Positions 17,316 through 27,027 of a DNA stretch of 64,000 nucleotides are shown piece by piece. The stretch is from Paenibacillus sp. NFR01 (lineage in GTDB: Bacteria; Bacillota; Bacilli; Paenibacillales; Paenibacillaceae): assembly GCF_900111565.1 (NCBI RefSeq), contig NZ_FOIK01000004.1:300808-364807 (forward strand). Reading direction: 5' to 3'. Position numbers and translations under genes: made by a program. A model generated the notes under the pieces. That model saw nothing but the letters and a program-made list of their open reading frames with translations. It was not told the origin of the DNA and ran no database searches. Position 1 is the stretch's first letter, and the number at the start of each line of letters is the position of its first letter.

Positions 17316-17345
17316 GCCTGCCTCTCTCTCCGGCCTCCTCAACCG

Positions 17346-17390
17346 TTGACTTGTTTTCCCAAGATGAATAGACTTATATCGAACCGATAT
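17346..17390 (+). promoter_or_regulatory. Promoter and palindromic operator of the lacI-type gene
   Basis: TTGACT (17346) and TAGACT (17369) are 17 bases apart, a good sigma-A promoter. Directly downstream, ATATCG-AAC-CGATAT (17376-17390) is a perfect odd palindrome covering the expected transcript start. This is the position for an autorepressing LacI operator. Binding by the adjacent regulator is inferred. Confidence 0.6.
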
Positions 17391-17413
17391 TGGGTCCGGA
17401 GGGTGGCTTGGCA

Positions 17414-18424
17414 ATGCAGCTCAACATTAAGAAAATCGCCGAAATGGCGGGGGTATCCGTCTCCACCGTTTCGAAGATTATGAATAACTATAACGATGTT
17501 TCGGAGAAAACGAAAAAACGCGTACTCGACATTATCGAAGAGACCGGCTATTCCCCGAACTATTCTGCTAAAGCGCTGGCAACCCGAACCTCCAATCTGA
17601 TCGGCGTGATCTTCGCCGGCGAGCTGAACGCGGAGTTTACGCATCCGTTTTTCGTCGAAGTGCTGAACGCCTTCAAGAAGCAGATGGGGCTTCTCGGGTA
17701 TGACCTGATTTTTTTCTCCAACGAAAAGTTCACCGGCGGCGATTATTTCGCCCGTTGCCTGCATTTTCGGGTGGACGGCTGCGTCATGATTTCCGGACAG
17801 CATATGGAGCAGGCCATCCGAGATCTCGATGACAGCGATATTCCCTGCATCGGCGTGGATCTCGAGTTAAAGGGGAAAAGATCGGGGTATGTCATGTCGG
17901 ACAACGTGCAGATGACCTCGAAGGTCGTGGAGCATTTCTACCTGCAGGGCTACCGGGAGCTCGGCTTCATCGGCAGCAGCGCCGACTCGGTCATCTCGAG
18001 CCAGCGGGAAGCCGGCTACCTCGGGGCCATCGAACGTTTCGGGCTCGCCCTGAACCCGGATTGGATCGTGCATGGCGACGATTTCTTCGAAACCAGCGGA
18101 TATGCAGCCATGAAAGCGATGATGGGCCGCGGACGGCTGCCGCGGGCGGTGTTCGCCGCCTCCGACCTTCTTGCGCTGGGCGCGATCCGGGCGCTGAAAG
18201 AGCAGCGGCTGCGCATTCCCGAGGACATCGCCGTTATCGGCTGCGACGACATCGAAGCGTGCAAGTATACCACCCCAACCTTGACTACCATCCGCCAAAA
18301 CAAGGAACGGCTCGGCGTGCTGGCGGCCCATATGCTGTTTGACCTCATTCATAACCAATCCGAAGGCGGGTCGGTCGTCGTCGAACCGTCGCTGATCGTC
18401 CGTGAATCCTGCGGCAGCCGCTAG
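17414..18424 (+). CDS. LacI family transcriptional regulator (336 aa)
   Basis: The N-terminal helix-turn-helix reads IKKIAEMAGVSVSTVSKIMNN, followed by the hinge and a periplasmic-binding-like effector domain (LIGVIFAGELNAEF, VIGCDDIEACKYTTPTLTTI near the end). Such proteins are sugar-responsive repressors. ATG 17414 is chosen with GGAGGG 10 bases upstream. A consensus-like promoter with a palindrome lies directly upstream. Its gene converges on an araC-type gene 12 bases away. The regulated sugar genes could include the beta-galactosidase nearby, but this is not shown. Confidence 0.92.
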   Translation: MQLNIKKIAEMAGVSVSTVSKIMNNYNDVSEKTKKRVLDIIEETGYSPNYSAKALATRTSNLIGVIFAGELNAEFTHPFFVEVLNAFKKQMGLLGYDLIFFSNEKFTGGDYFARCLHFRVDGCVMISGQHMEQAIRDLDDSDIPCIGVDLELKGKRSGYVMSDNVQMTSKVVEHFYLQGYRELGFIGSSADSVISSQREAGYLGAIERFGLALNPDWIVHGDDFFETSGYAAMKAMMGRGRLPRAVFAASDLLALGAIRALKEQRLRIPEDIAVIGCDDIEACKYTTPTLTTIRQNKERLGVLAAHMLFDLIHNQSEGGSVVVEPSLIVRESCGSR

Positions 18425-18436
18425 ACGGCCCGGGGT

Positions 18437-19261
18437 TTACTCCTGAATACCGTGCAGCAGCCGGAAGCGCTCCGGGCTCATGCCCGTCAGCCGCTTGAAT
18501 ACCGCGCAGAAATAACTGATGTTCTCAAAACCGGACAAGTTGGCAATGGCATACATTTTATCGCCGCGGCGGCTGAACATCAGTTGCTTGCTCCGGTTGA
18601 TCCGCTGCTGGTTGATGTACGCCATCGGGCGGATGCCCAGCGTCTGCTGGAACAGCCGGCATAAGTACTGCGGCGATACGCCGGCAACGAGCGACAGTTC
18701 CTCCAGCGTGAGCGGACGATGCAGATTCTCCTCAATAAACGTCAGGATCGGCTGCAGCCGTTTCCGGCCGGCCCGCAAACTTTCCTCCTCCAGGAAGCTC
18801 CCTTTCAGATCAAGCAGCAGCGCATACAGCCGCTTGCAGCGTCCCAGATACAACATCTGTTCCTCGCGATCCGTATACTCCAGCAGTTCCTTCAGCGCCG
18901 GCAGCAGCGCGGGCGCCTTCAACCGGCGGATGCCCGAGCCGTGAATGCCCGCATAAGCGAGGAGTGTGCTGGCTTCCCTTCCGCGAAAAGATACCCATGC
19001 CAACTCCCAGACCCGGCTGATTGGCGTATACCGGTGGTATTCGTCGGGATAGAGCACAAACACATCCCCCGGCCCGACGACCCGGCTGCGTCCCCCGACC
19101 TCCAGTTCGCCTTTTCCATCCAGCACCTGCATCAGCTGATAATCCGGAAACCCTTCCGGACGGATCACCTCGCTCTGATGGGCCCAGTAGCCGTAAGTCG
19201 TAGGGTACAGCGGCAGCGCCGGGCCGTCTTCGGCCTGGATGAATATCATTTGGCTCTCCAT
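18437..19261 (-). CDS. AraC family transcriptional regulator (274 aa)
   Basis: N-terminal cupin-like sugar-sensing domain (GKGELEVGGRSRVVGPGDVFVLYP) and C-terminal double helix-turn-helix (LTLEELSLVAGVSPQYLCRL, YAIANLSGFENISYFCAVFK). It is divergent from the beta-galactosidase gene, so it is a likely activator of it. ATG 19261 is preferred because GGAGG lies 5 bases upstream; ATG 19279 is an alternative without a ribosome site. Confidence 0.9.
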   Translation of the reverse strand: MESQMIFIQAEDGPALPLYPTTYGYWAHQSEVIRPEGFPDYQLMQVLDGKGELEVGGRSRVVGPGDVFVLYPDEYHRYTPISRVWELAWVSFRGREASTLLAYAGIHGSGIRRLKAPALLPALKELLEYTDREEQMLYLGRCKRLYALLLDLKGSFLEEESLRAGRKRLQPILTFIEENLHRPLTLEELSLVAGVSPQYLCRLFQQTLGIRPMAYINQQRINRSKQLMFSRRGDKMYAIANLSGFENISYFCAVFKRLTGMSPERFRLLHGIQE

Positions 19262-19332
19262 GCGTTCCTCCGGTTTCATATTGTGATAGGTTAAGCGAAA
19301 ATCCTTCTATATTCCTTTATATTTGCAGAAGA

Positions 19333-19360
19333 TATACTATGAATATATTTTGAGTATACT
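19333..19360 (+). promoter_or_regulatory. Divergent araC/lacZ control region with repeated TATACT boxes
   Basis: Two TATACTA-type boxes (19333 and 19355) are 22 bases apart, about two helical turns, in the 116-base divergent gap. Neither has a good -35 box, as expected for an activator-dependent promoter. They may be -10 elements, half-sites for the AraC protein, or both. Confidence 0.35.
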
Positions 19361-19377
19361 ACAAGGGGATGTTTGCT

Positions 19378-22300
19378 GTGCGTGCAAAATGGAACTATGC
19401 GCCGCCACAAAACGGCTATCCGGAATGGAACAACAATCCGGAAATCTTTGAACTAAACCGGCTGAAGGCCCATGCCGCATTCATGTCGTTTCCGGCGGAG
19501 GAACAGGCCCGCTCCGGGAAGCCTGAAACTTCGCCAAGATACCGTTCCTTGAACGGAACCTGGAAATTTTCGTTTGCCGAAACGCCGGAGCTTCGTATCG
19601 CCGATTTTTACAAGACCGGCTTTGACTGCAGCGGGTGGGCGGAGATTGCCGTCCCGTCGCACTGGCAGCTCCAAGGCTACGATTATCCTCAATACACCAA
19701 TGTCCGGTATCCGTGGGCGGAGTCGGAGCCGGAGCTGAAGCCGCCGTTCGCCCCGACGCGTTACAACCCGGTCGGTTCCTATATCCGCAGCTTCGAGGTG
19801 CCTGCCGATTGGTCCGGCCAACCGGTGTTCCTCAGCTTTCAGGGCGTGGAATCCGCCTTTTACGTCTGGGTGAACGGCGAGCTCGCCGGTTACAGCGAGG
19901 ATACGTTCACGCCTGCCGAATTCGATATTACGGCCTACCTGACGGAAGGGGAGAACACGCTGGCCGTCGAGGTCTACCGCTGGTGCGACGCCAGTTGGCT
20001 GGAGGATCAGGATTTCTGGCGCCTGAGCGGCATCTTCCGCGACGTTTATCTGTACACGGCGCCGCCGGTGCGCGTAACCGACTTCTTCGTGCATACGGAG
20101 CTGGACAACCATTATGAGCATGCCGACCTGAAAGTGGAGATTCAGCTTGAGGATTACTTCGCGGCCCGGCCGGACGGCTGCACCCTGGAGGCCCGGCTCT
20201 ACGACGCGTCGGGGCAACCGGTTTGGGATGATGCGGTGAGCGGACGGTTTCATTTCGCCGCGGGAAACGAGCAAAGCCTGACATTGTCGGGACATGTGAA
20301 GAATCCGCAGAAATGGAGCGCGGAATCGCCGTATTTATACACGCTGACACTCTCTCTTCTGGACGGAAACGGGCTGCTGCTGGAAGCGGCCGGCTGTAAG
20401 GTCGGCTTCCGCGCCTTCGAGCTGGACGGCGGGCTGATGAAACTGAACGGCAAACGGATCGTCTTCAAAGGCGTGAACCGCCATGAATTCTCCTGCGAGA
20501 CGGGCCGGGCCTTGGGCCGGGAAGAAATGCTGACCGACATCCTACTGATGAAGCAATACAATATCAACGCCGTGCGCACTTCGCATTACCCCAATCAGCC
20601 GGTCTGGTACGAGCTGTGCGACGAATACGGGCTGTATGTCATTGACGAAACGAATCTCGAAACCCACGGCTCCTGGACCTACGGACAGCAGGAACTTGGC
20701 GAGATGAACGTACCCGGCAGCCGGCCGGAATGGCGCGAAAATGTGCTCGACCGCTGCAATTCCATGTTCCAGCGCGATAAAAATCATCCGTCCATTCTCA
20801 TCTGGTCGCTCGGCAATGAGTCCTTCGGGGGGGACAACTTTATCGCCATGCATGATTTCCTGAAGGCAGCCGATCCGGCGCGGCTCGTTCATTATGAAGG
20901 GGTATTCCATTACCCGCCGTCCGCAGCCGCTACCGATATCGAATCGACGATGTACATCAAACCGCATGACGTGGAAGCTTATGCCCGGAATCATCCGCAG
21001 AAGCCCTACATTCTCTGCGAATACAGCCATGCCATGGGCAATTCGTGCGGCGGGCTGCATCTGTATACCCGGCTGTTCGACCAATATGACATTCTGCAAG
21101 GCGGCTTTATCTGGGACTGGGTGGACCAGGCAATCCGTACCCAAACGGAAGGCGGCATCTCCTATCTCGCGTACGGGGGGGATTTCGGCGAATCCCCGCA
21201 TGACGGCAATTTCAGCGGCAACGGGCTGCTGTTCGCCGACCGGACCGTCACGCCGAAACTTGCCGAGGTCAAGAAATGTTACCAGAACGCCGAATGGACC
21301 GCGCTGAACGCCGCCGAAGGCCGTTTTCGGCTGCGCAACCAACATCTGTTCACGGATTTAAGCGAGTTCGACTTGAACTGGGAGCTGCTGCTGGACGGCG
21401 TTCCGGCAGCCGGCGGGCGTCTGGAATGTGCCCTGGCCCCGGGCGAAGAGGCAGAGATCGCGCTTCCCGCAGGCCTGCTCCCGTCTTTCGGGCAGCGGGA
21501 AGCCCTGCTGACCCTCTCCCTGGCGCTGCGCGAAGGTACGGCTTGGGCCGCAGCCGGCCACGAAATCGCCTGGGAGCAGTTCCTGCTTGCGCCGGGAACT
21601 CCAGGCGCAATCCCGGTTGCCGCCGGGGGAGCGCTTGCCGCCTCCGAAGACGGCGGCAAGCTGAGTATCGGCGGCGAGGGCTTCTCCGTCGCCTTCGGCA
21701 CCGCCACCGGCGACTGGATCTCTTATGCCGCAGCCGGACGCGAGCTGCTGCTGGAGCCGTCCGCGCCGAACTTCTGGCGCGCCGTAACGGACAACGACCT
21801 CGGCAACAAGCTGCCGGCCCGCGCCGCCGTGTGGCGGGAAGCCGCGGCCGGACGGCAGCTCGCCGAATTCTCCTGGAGCGCCGAAACCGGCCGTGTGCGG
21901 GTGCGTTCGGTTTATCACCTGCCGACCGCGCCGGTCTCCCTGCTGACGCTGGAGTATGAAATCCGCCCGGACGGCTCCGTTGAGGTGACGGAGCAGCTGC
22001 AGCCGGGCGGCGATTCACTCCCGGACATCCCCGAATTCGGGATGCGCTTCGTGCTGGACGAGCGCTTCAGCCGGCTCGACTGGTACGGCCGCGGCCCGCA
22101 TGAGAATTACTGGGACCGCAAAACCGGAGCCAAGCTCGGCCGTTATGCCGGCACGGTCAAGGAGCAATACACGCCGTATCTGCGCCCGCAGGAATGCGGC
22201 AACAAAACGGATGTGCGCGAAGCCGCCATCACCTTGCAGGAAGGCGACGGTCCAGGCAAGGGGCTGACCTTCACCGGCAGCCTGCCGTTCGAGTTCAATG

Positions 22301-22500
22301 CGCTGCCATGGTCCTTCGAGGAGCTGGAAGCCAGCGATCACGGCTACAAGCTGCCCGCTTCGCACCGCAGCGTCGTCAGAGTCAATTACAAGCAGATGGG
22401 CGTCGGCGGCGACGACAGCTGGGGCGCTCCGGTCCACGAGGAATTTACGTTGCCGGCCAACCGCGCCTACAGTTTCCGCTTTACGGTGTCGCTGGCGTAA
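19378..22500 (+). CDS. lacZ: Beta-galactosidase, GH2 LacZ type (1040 aa)
   Basis: Full-length five-domain LacZ-type enzyme that hydrolyses beta-galactosides. The sugar-binding domain is followed by an immunoglobulin-like domain. The TIM barrel carries the acid/base Glu481 in SLGNES and the nucleophile Glu548 in ILCEYSHAMGNS, then come small-chain domains with WYGRGPHENYWDR. GTG 19378 is chosen because AAGGGG lies 9 bases upstream. The in-frame ATG at 19369 directly abuts that site and is unlikely. There is no signal peptide, so the enzyme is cytoplasmic. It is divergent from an AraC regulator and ends before a strong terminator. Confidence 0.95.
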   Translation: MRAKWNYAPPQNGYPEWNNNPEIFELNRLKAHAAFMSFPAEEQARSGKPETSPRYRSLNGTWKFSFAETPELRIADFYKTGFDCSGWAEIAVPSHWQLQGYDYPQYTNVRYPWAESEPELKPPFAPTRYNPVGSYIRSFEVPADWSGQPVFLSFQGVESAFYVWVNGELAGYSEDTFTPAEFDITAYLTEGENTLAVEVYRWCDASWLEDQDFWRLSGIFRDVYLYTAPPVRVTDFFVHTELDNHYEHADLKVEIQLEDYFAARPDGCTLEARLYDASGQPVWDDAVSGRFHFAAGNEQSLTLSGHVKNPQKWSAESPYLYTLTLSLLDGNGLLLEAAGCKVGFRAFELDGGLMKLNGKRIVFKGVNRHEFSCETGRALGREEMLTDILLMKQYNINAVRTSHYPNQPVWYELCDEYGLYVIDETNLETHGSWTYGQQELGEMNVPGSRPEWRENVLDRCNSMFQRDKNHPSILIWSLGNESFGGDNFIAMHDFLKAADPARLVHYEGVFHYPPSAAATDIESTMYIKPHDVEAYARNHPQKPYILCEYSHAMGNSCGGLHLYTRLFDQYDILQGGFIWDWVDQAIRTQTEGGISYLAYGGDFGESPHDGNFSGNGLLFADRTVTPKLAEVKKCYQNAEWTALNAAEGRFRLRNQHLFTDLSEFDLNWELLLDGVPAAGGRLECALAPGEEAEIALPAGLLPSFGQREALLTLSLALREGTAWAAAGHEIAWEQFLLAPGTPGAIPVAAGGALAASEDGGKLSIGGEGFSVAFGTATGDWISYAAAGRELLLEPSAPNFWRAVTDNDLGNKLPARAAVWREAAAGRQLAEFSWSAETGRVRVRSVYHLPTAPVSLLTLEYEIRPDGSVEVTEQLQPGGDSLPDIPEFGMRFVLDERFSRLDWYGRGPHENYWDRKTGAKLGRYAGTVKEQYTPYLRPQECGNKTDVREAAITLQEGDGPGKGLTFTGSLPFEFNALPWSFEELEASDHGYKLPASHRSVVRVNYKQMGVGGDDSWGAPVHEEFTLPANRAYSFRFTVSLA

Positions 22501-22526
22501 GATCGCGGGGCTCCATCATTTATACT

Positions 22527-22577
22527 AAAAAAGACAGCTCCACACCGGCATCGGCCGGTCGTGGAGCTGTCTTTTTT
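22527..22577. terminator. Bidirectional terminator between lacZ and the DUF3153-like gene
   Basis: A 17-bp perfect inverted repeat (22527-22543 with 22561-22577) has A6 on one side and T6 on the other. It therefore works for the converging lacZ and lipoprotein transcripts. Confidence 0.9.
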
Positions 22578-22588
22578 GCATCGGCAAA

Positions 22589-23305
22589 TCATTCCGGAGT
22601 CCCGCGGCGGCGTCTGCGGGAGCGCACAATCCAGAGGATAACCGCCGCCAGTACAGCAACGATCACCGCAGCTGCGATTGCGATATTCCTTACGTTCGGC
22701 ACATACACGCTCAGTTCGATGGGCTGCGGATCAGCCAGCGCGATATGCCAGGTCAGCGTGTTTCCGCTTTGGCTGTCCGCATTGTTCGGGCCGTACAGAT
22801 CGAGCGGCAGCGTCAGCTTGAAATCAAAGGCCAGCGTCCGCACCAGCAGCTTGGCAAGCGGGTTGTCGGACCATTGGCCTGCCGCTTTCTCCAGCATGCC
22901 GGTGTAGGCATCCAGCTTGGGCGTCACCGCGACCCGGTATTGGGTGTACAACCAGCGACGGTCCTGCTGCACGTCGGCATCGGCGATATTCAGTCCTTCG
23001 ATGCCGGCCCCTAGCTGCAGATCCCGCACCGAAGCATAGGATTTGGCGAAGCGGTACTCCACCGTATCGCCATTTCGGGTCTGCTGAAGCGCGATTCCGG
23101 CAGCGGCCAGCTTGTCCTCCAGCTTATCTACCGCGCTGCCCGCAAGCGCCGCCGTCTTGGAATCGACGCGCAGCGAAGCGGCAAGCTCCAGGCCGCCGTC
23201 CCGCTTCACCGTCACCTGCGCCGTCGCCTGGGCACAGGCAGTGAGCAGCTGCAGCGCCAGCAGACACAGGAGCAGGACCGCCCAGCCTGACGATTTTCGT
23301 TTCAA
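22589..23305 (-). CDS. DUF3153-like lipoprotein (238 aa)
   Basis: Lipobox LTAC puts the lipidated Cys at residue 24. The extracellular domain (~180 residues) is followed by a C-terminal membrane helix (IAIAAAVIVAVLAAVILWIV) and a basic RSRRRRR tail. This matches the LppM/DUF3153 layout (recalled). The start is TTG 23305 with AAGGAGGGG 5-7 bases upstream. It lies 22 bases after the potassium importer gene on the same strand, so the two are likely co-transcribed. Function is unknown. Confidence 0.8.
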   Translation of the reverse strand: MKRKSSGWAVLLLCLLALQLLTACAQATAQVTVKRDGGLELAASLRVDSKTAALAGSAVDKLEDKLAAAGIALQQTRNGDTVEYRFAKSYASVRDLQLGAGIEGLNIADADVQQDRRWLYTQYRVAVTPKLDAYTGMLEKAAGQWSDNPLAKLLVRTLAFDFKLTLPLDLYGPNNADSQSGNTLTWHIALADPQPIELSVYVPNVRNIAIAAAVIVAVLAAVILWIVRSRRRRRGTPE

Positions 23306-23327
23306 GGCAGCCCCTCCTTGGTCCGGA

Positions 23328-25154
23328 TTATTTTTTTAAATGATAAGGTACAGTGGTAATGATGACATTTCGACGATACAACAAATGCGTGCGGATGAGC
23401 AAGCTCGACTGGTTATGCAAAATATTATGCCAGCCCTTCTTCGGAATGAACTGCGGCACGATGACCGTGACCTGATAGTTCGATTCGCCGGCTTTGCGCT
23501 GCACGGTATCGATGAATTTGATCAGCGGATGGATGATGCTGCGATATGGCGAATACAGCGTCACCAGCCGGACTTCGGGATGGAATTTCTCCCATTTTTC
23601 TTCAAACACATGCTCGTCGCCCCGCTCGAATGGCACATGCACGGCAATAATCTGCTGCGGCGACAGCGACTGGGCATAACGCAGGGAGTTCTCGACTACA
23701 TTGGTAATCCCGGCCACGGGCAGAATAATCACATTGCCTTCGATGTTAAGCGGAGGCTCGCAGGTTGTGACCCGAAGCTGGTCGGCCACGGCCTCGTAAT
23801 GCTTGTGGATCCGGTAAAACAGCAGAATAATGAGCGGCAGGAAGATCAGCACCGGCCAAACTTGCGGAAACTTGGTCAGGAAAAACATCATCGCCACCAC
23901 GAAGCTGATCAGCGCGCCCAGCGTGTTGATAATGAATTTGCCGAGCCAGCCTTCCGGCTTCTGCCGGATCCATTTCAGCATCATCCCGGTCTGCGACAGG
24001 GTAAACGGAATAAAGACGCCGACGGCATACAGCGGAATCAGATGCTCGGTCTGGCCTTTAAACGCCACGATCAGCACGATGGACAACACACCGAGGATGA
24101 CGATCCCGTTCGAATACCCGAGCCGGTCGCCCCGCACCGTAAACATCCGCGGGATGAATTTATCCTTCGCCAGATTGACCGCCAGCAGCGGGAATGCGGA
24201 ATACCCGGTATTTGCCGCGAGCACGAGGATAAGCGCCGTTGTACCTTGTATGAAGAAATACATGAAGTTCCGCCCGAACACCGTTTCGGCGATTTCGGAG
24301 ACAACCGTCACTTCTGCGTTCGGAACGATCCCGAAATAATAGGCTAAAAAGACGATGCCGGAAAAAAGCCCGCCCAGCAGCATTCCCATGGCGGCCAGCG
24401 TTTTGGCGGCGTTGACCGGGGCCGGATGCCTGAAGTTGGGAATGGCGTTGGAAATGGCCTCGACCCCGGTCAGCGCCGAGCTGCCCGAGGCGAACGCCCG
24501 CAGCAGCAGGAACAGCGTAATGCCGGCCACCGGCGTGCCAAGCGGCGTATGCAGGCCCTCCGGAACGTCGCCGCTGAGGATTTTGATGATTCCGACGCCT
24601 ATCATTACAAATACGGCAAGCACAAACAAATACACGGGGTACGCCAGAAATGAGGCCGATTCCGTCACCCCGCGCAAATTCAGCGTCGTGATCAGCACAA
24701 CAAAAAAGACCGCAATGCCGACGTTATACGGATGCAGACTTTGGAAAGCGGAAGTGATGGCATCCGTTCCCGCGGACACACTTACCGCTACGGTCAATAT
24801 ATAATCGACAAGCAGCGAACCGCCGGCGATGAGGCCGGGGTACTTGCCCAGATTTTCCTTCGATACCACGTACGCGCCCCCGCCATGCGGATAAGCGTGA
24901 ATGATCTGCCGGTAGGACAGCACCAGCGCAAACAATAAGACCAGAACGCCGACTCCGATCGGAATCGAATACCAGAAGGCGGCCGCGCCGACCGTTATCA
25001 GCACCAGCAGGATTTGTTCCGGACCGTAAGCGACGGACGAAAGGGCGTCGGAGGACAGGATGGCCAATGCCTTGATTTTGTTCAGCTTCTGTTCACCGAG
25101 TTGTTCCGATTTGAGCGGTCTGCCGATCAGCAGACGTTTTAAAGATGACAGCAT
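23328..25154 (-). CDS. kimA: KimA/YdaO-type potassium importer, APC family (608 aa)
   Basis: High-affinity K+:H+ symporter of the APC superfamily. About twelve membrane helices fill residues ~30-450, starting with LSSDALSSVAYGPEQILLVL. A cytoplasmic universal-stress-like C-terminal domain (VIILPVAGITNVVENSL, IIAVHVPFERGDEH) binds c-di-AMP in the B. subtilis protein. The length equals that of B. subtilis KimA (607 aa as recalled). GAAGGA lies just before the ATG. It has its own promoter, and a lipoprotein gene follows. No c-di-AMP riboswitch is recognised in its short leader. A Ktr-type potassium gene lies elsewhere in the window. Confidence 0.88.
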   Translation of the reverse strand: MLSSLKRLLIGRPLKSEQLGEQKLNKIKALAILSSDALSSVAYGPEQILLVLITVGAAAFWYSIPIGVGVLVLLFALVLSYRQIIHAYPHGGGAYVVSKENLGKYPGLIAGGSLLVDYILTVAVSVSAGTDAITSAFQSLHPYNVGIAVFFVVLITTLNLRGVTESASFLAYPVYLFVLAVFVMIGVGIIKILSGDVPEGLHTPLGTPVAGITLFLLLRAFASGSSALTGVEAISNAIPNFRHPAPVNAAKTLAAMGMLLGGLFSGIVFLAYYFGIVPNAEVTVVSEIAETVFGRNFMYFFIQGTTALILVLAANTGYSAFPLLAVNLAKDKFIPRMFTVRGDRLGYSNGIVILGVLSIVLIVAFKGQTEHLIPLYAVGVFIPFTLSQTGMMLKWIRQKPEGWLGKFIINTLGALISFVVAMMFFLTKFPQVWPVLIFLPLIILLFYRIHKHYEAVADQLRVTTCEPPLNIEGNVIILPVAGITNVVENSLRYAQSLSPQQIIAVHVPFERGDEHVFEEKWEKFHPEVRLVTLYSPYRSIIHPLIKFIDTVQRKAGESNYQVTVIVPQFIPKKGWHNILHNQSSLLIRTHLLYRRNVIITTVPYHLKK

Positions 25155-25218
25155 GATTCCTTCACCCGACTTTTTTTAGTTATATTACCCCTCCAGGGGC
25201 AGAATAATCTCGACTCCT

Positions 25219-25249
25219 ATTATACGCGCTTGGTTCATCTTGGAAACAA
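25219..25249 (-). promoter_or_regulatory. Promoter of the kimA-lipoprotein operon
   Basis: On the minus strand a perfect TATAAT (25219-25224) has TTTCCA 16 bases or TTGTTT 19 bases upstream. The predicted leader is only ~55 bases, with a small CCCC-TGGA-GGGG hairpin and a GAAGGA ribosome site. Confidence 0.5.
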
Positions 25250-25351
25250 AAAAATCATAGTGGCGAATGCGGGATACAGGCTACGATTCACCATAAGTAT
25301 TTTTCCATTTTTTACTTATATTGAATCTTGGGGAATGTGCTGTGGCTGCCC

Positions 25352-25537
25352 CTCGCTAACGGACATGAGCGCCGTTATTTTGAGAAAAACGGCCATTTCC
25401 CTCAGCTAAAGGACACCAGCGCCGTTATTTTCCCATTTCGGGTGGTTTTCAGTCGAATTCATAAAAATAACGGCCCTCAGGTCCGTTATTTTGGGAAATA
25501 ATGTGTTTTCCAGTGAATAGAGGCTCTCAGGTCCGTT
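25352..25537. repeat. AACGG/CCGTTATTTT short-repeat cluster in a 465-base gap
   Basis: The gap 25155-25619 holds no gene. Two related units (CTCGCTAACGGACATGAGCG at 25352 and CTCAGCTAAAGGACACCAGC at 25401) each lead into GCCGTTATTTT and are ~49 bases apart. An inverted-type unit, AAAATAACGG...CCGTTATTTT, sits at ~25464-25492. A partial unit, CTCAGGTCCGTTA, is at ~25525-25537. The rest of the gap contains the kimA promoter (toward 25155) and the uxaC terminator. These look like copies of a dispersed intergenic repeat. Confidence 0.7.
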
Positions 25538-25547
25538 AGAAGCCCCT

Positions 25548-25596
25548 AAAAAAGCGGAAGGCCTGCGCCCCTAAACGAGCGCTGACCTTCCGCTTT
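25548..25596 (-). terminator. Terminator of the uxu/uxa operon
   Basis: An 11-bp inverted repeat (AAAGCGGAAGG with CCTTCCGCTTT) is followed on the minus strand by TTTTTT. It lies 24 bases beyond the uxaC stop. Confidence 0.85.
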
Positions 25597-25619
25597 ATAA
25601 GCCGACGATAAGTTTTTCT

Positions 25620-27023
<1,404 letters not shown>

Positions 27024-27027
27024 TGCT

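Noticed and set aside
25155..25330. Possible c-di-AMP (ydaO) riboswitch upstream of kimA
   Set aside because: The predicted leader is only ~55 bases and the conserved ydaO sequence blocks are not recognisable by eye.
25352..25537. CRISPR array from the ~50-bp spaced AACGG units
   Set aside because: The units differ in sequence and orientation, and spacing is not constant beyond two copies.
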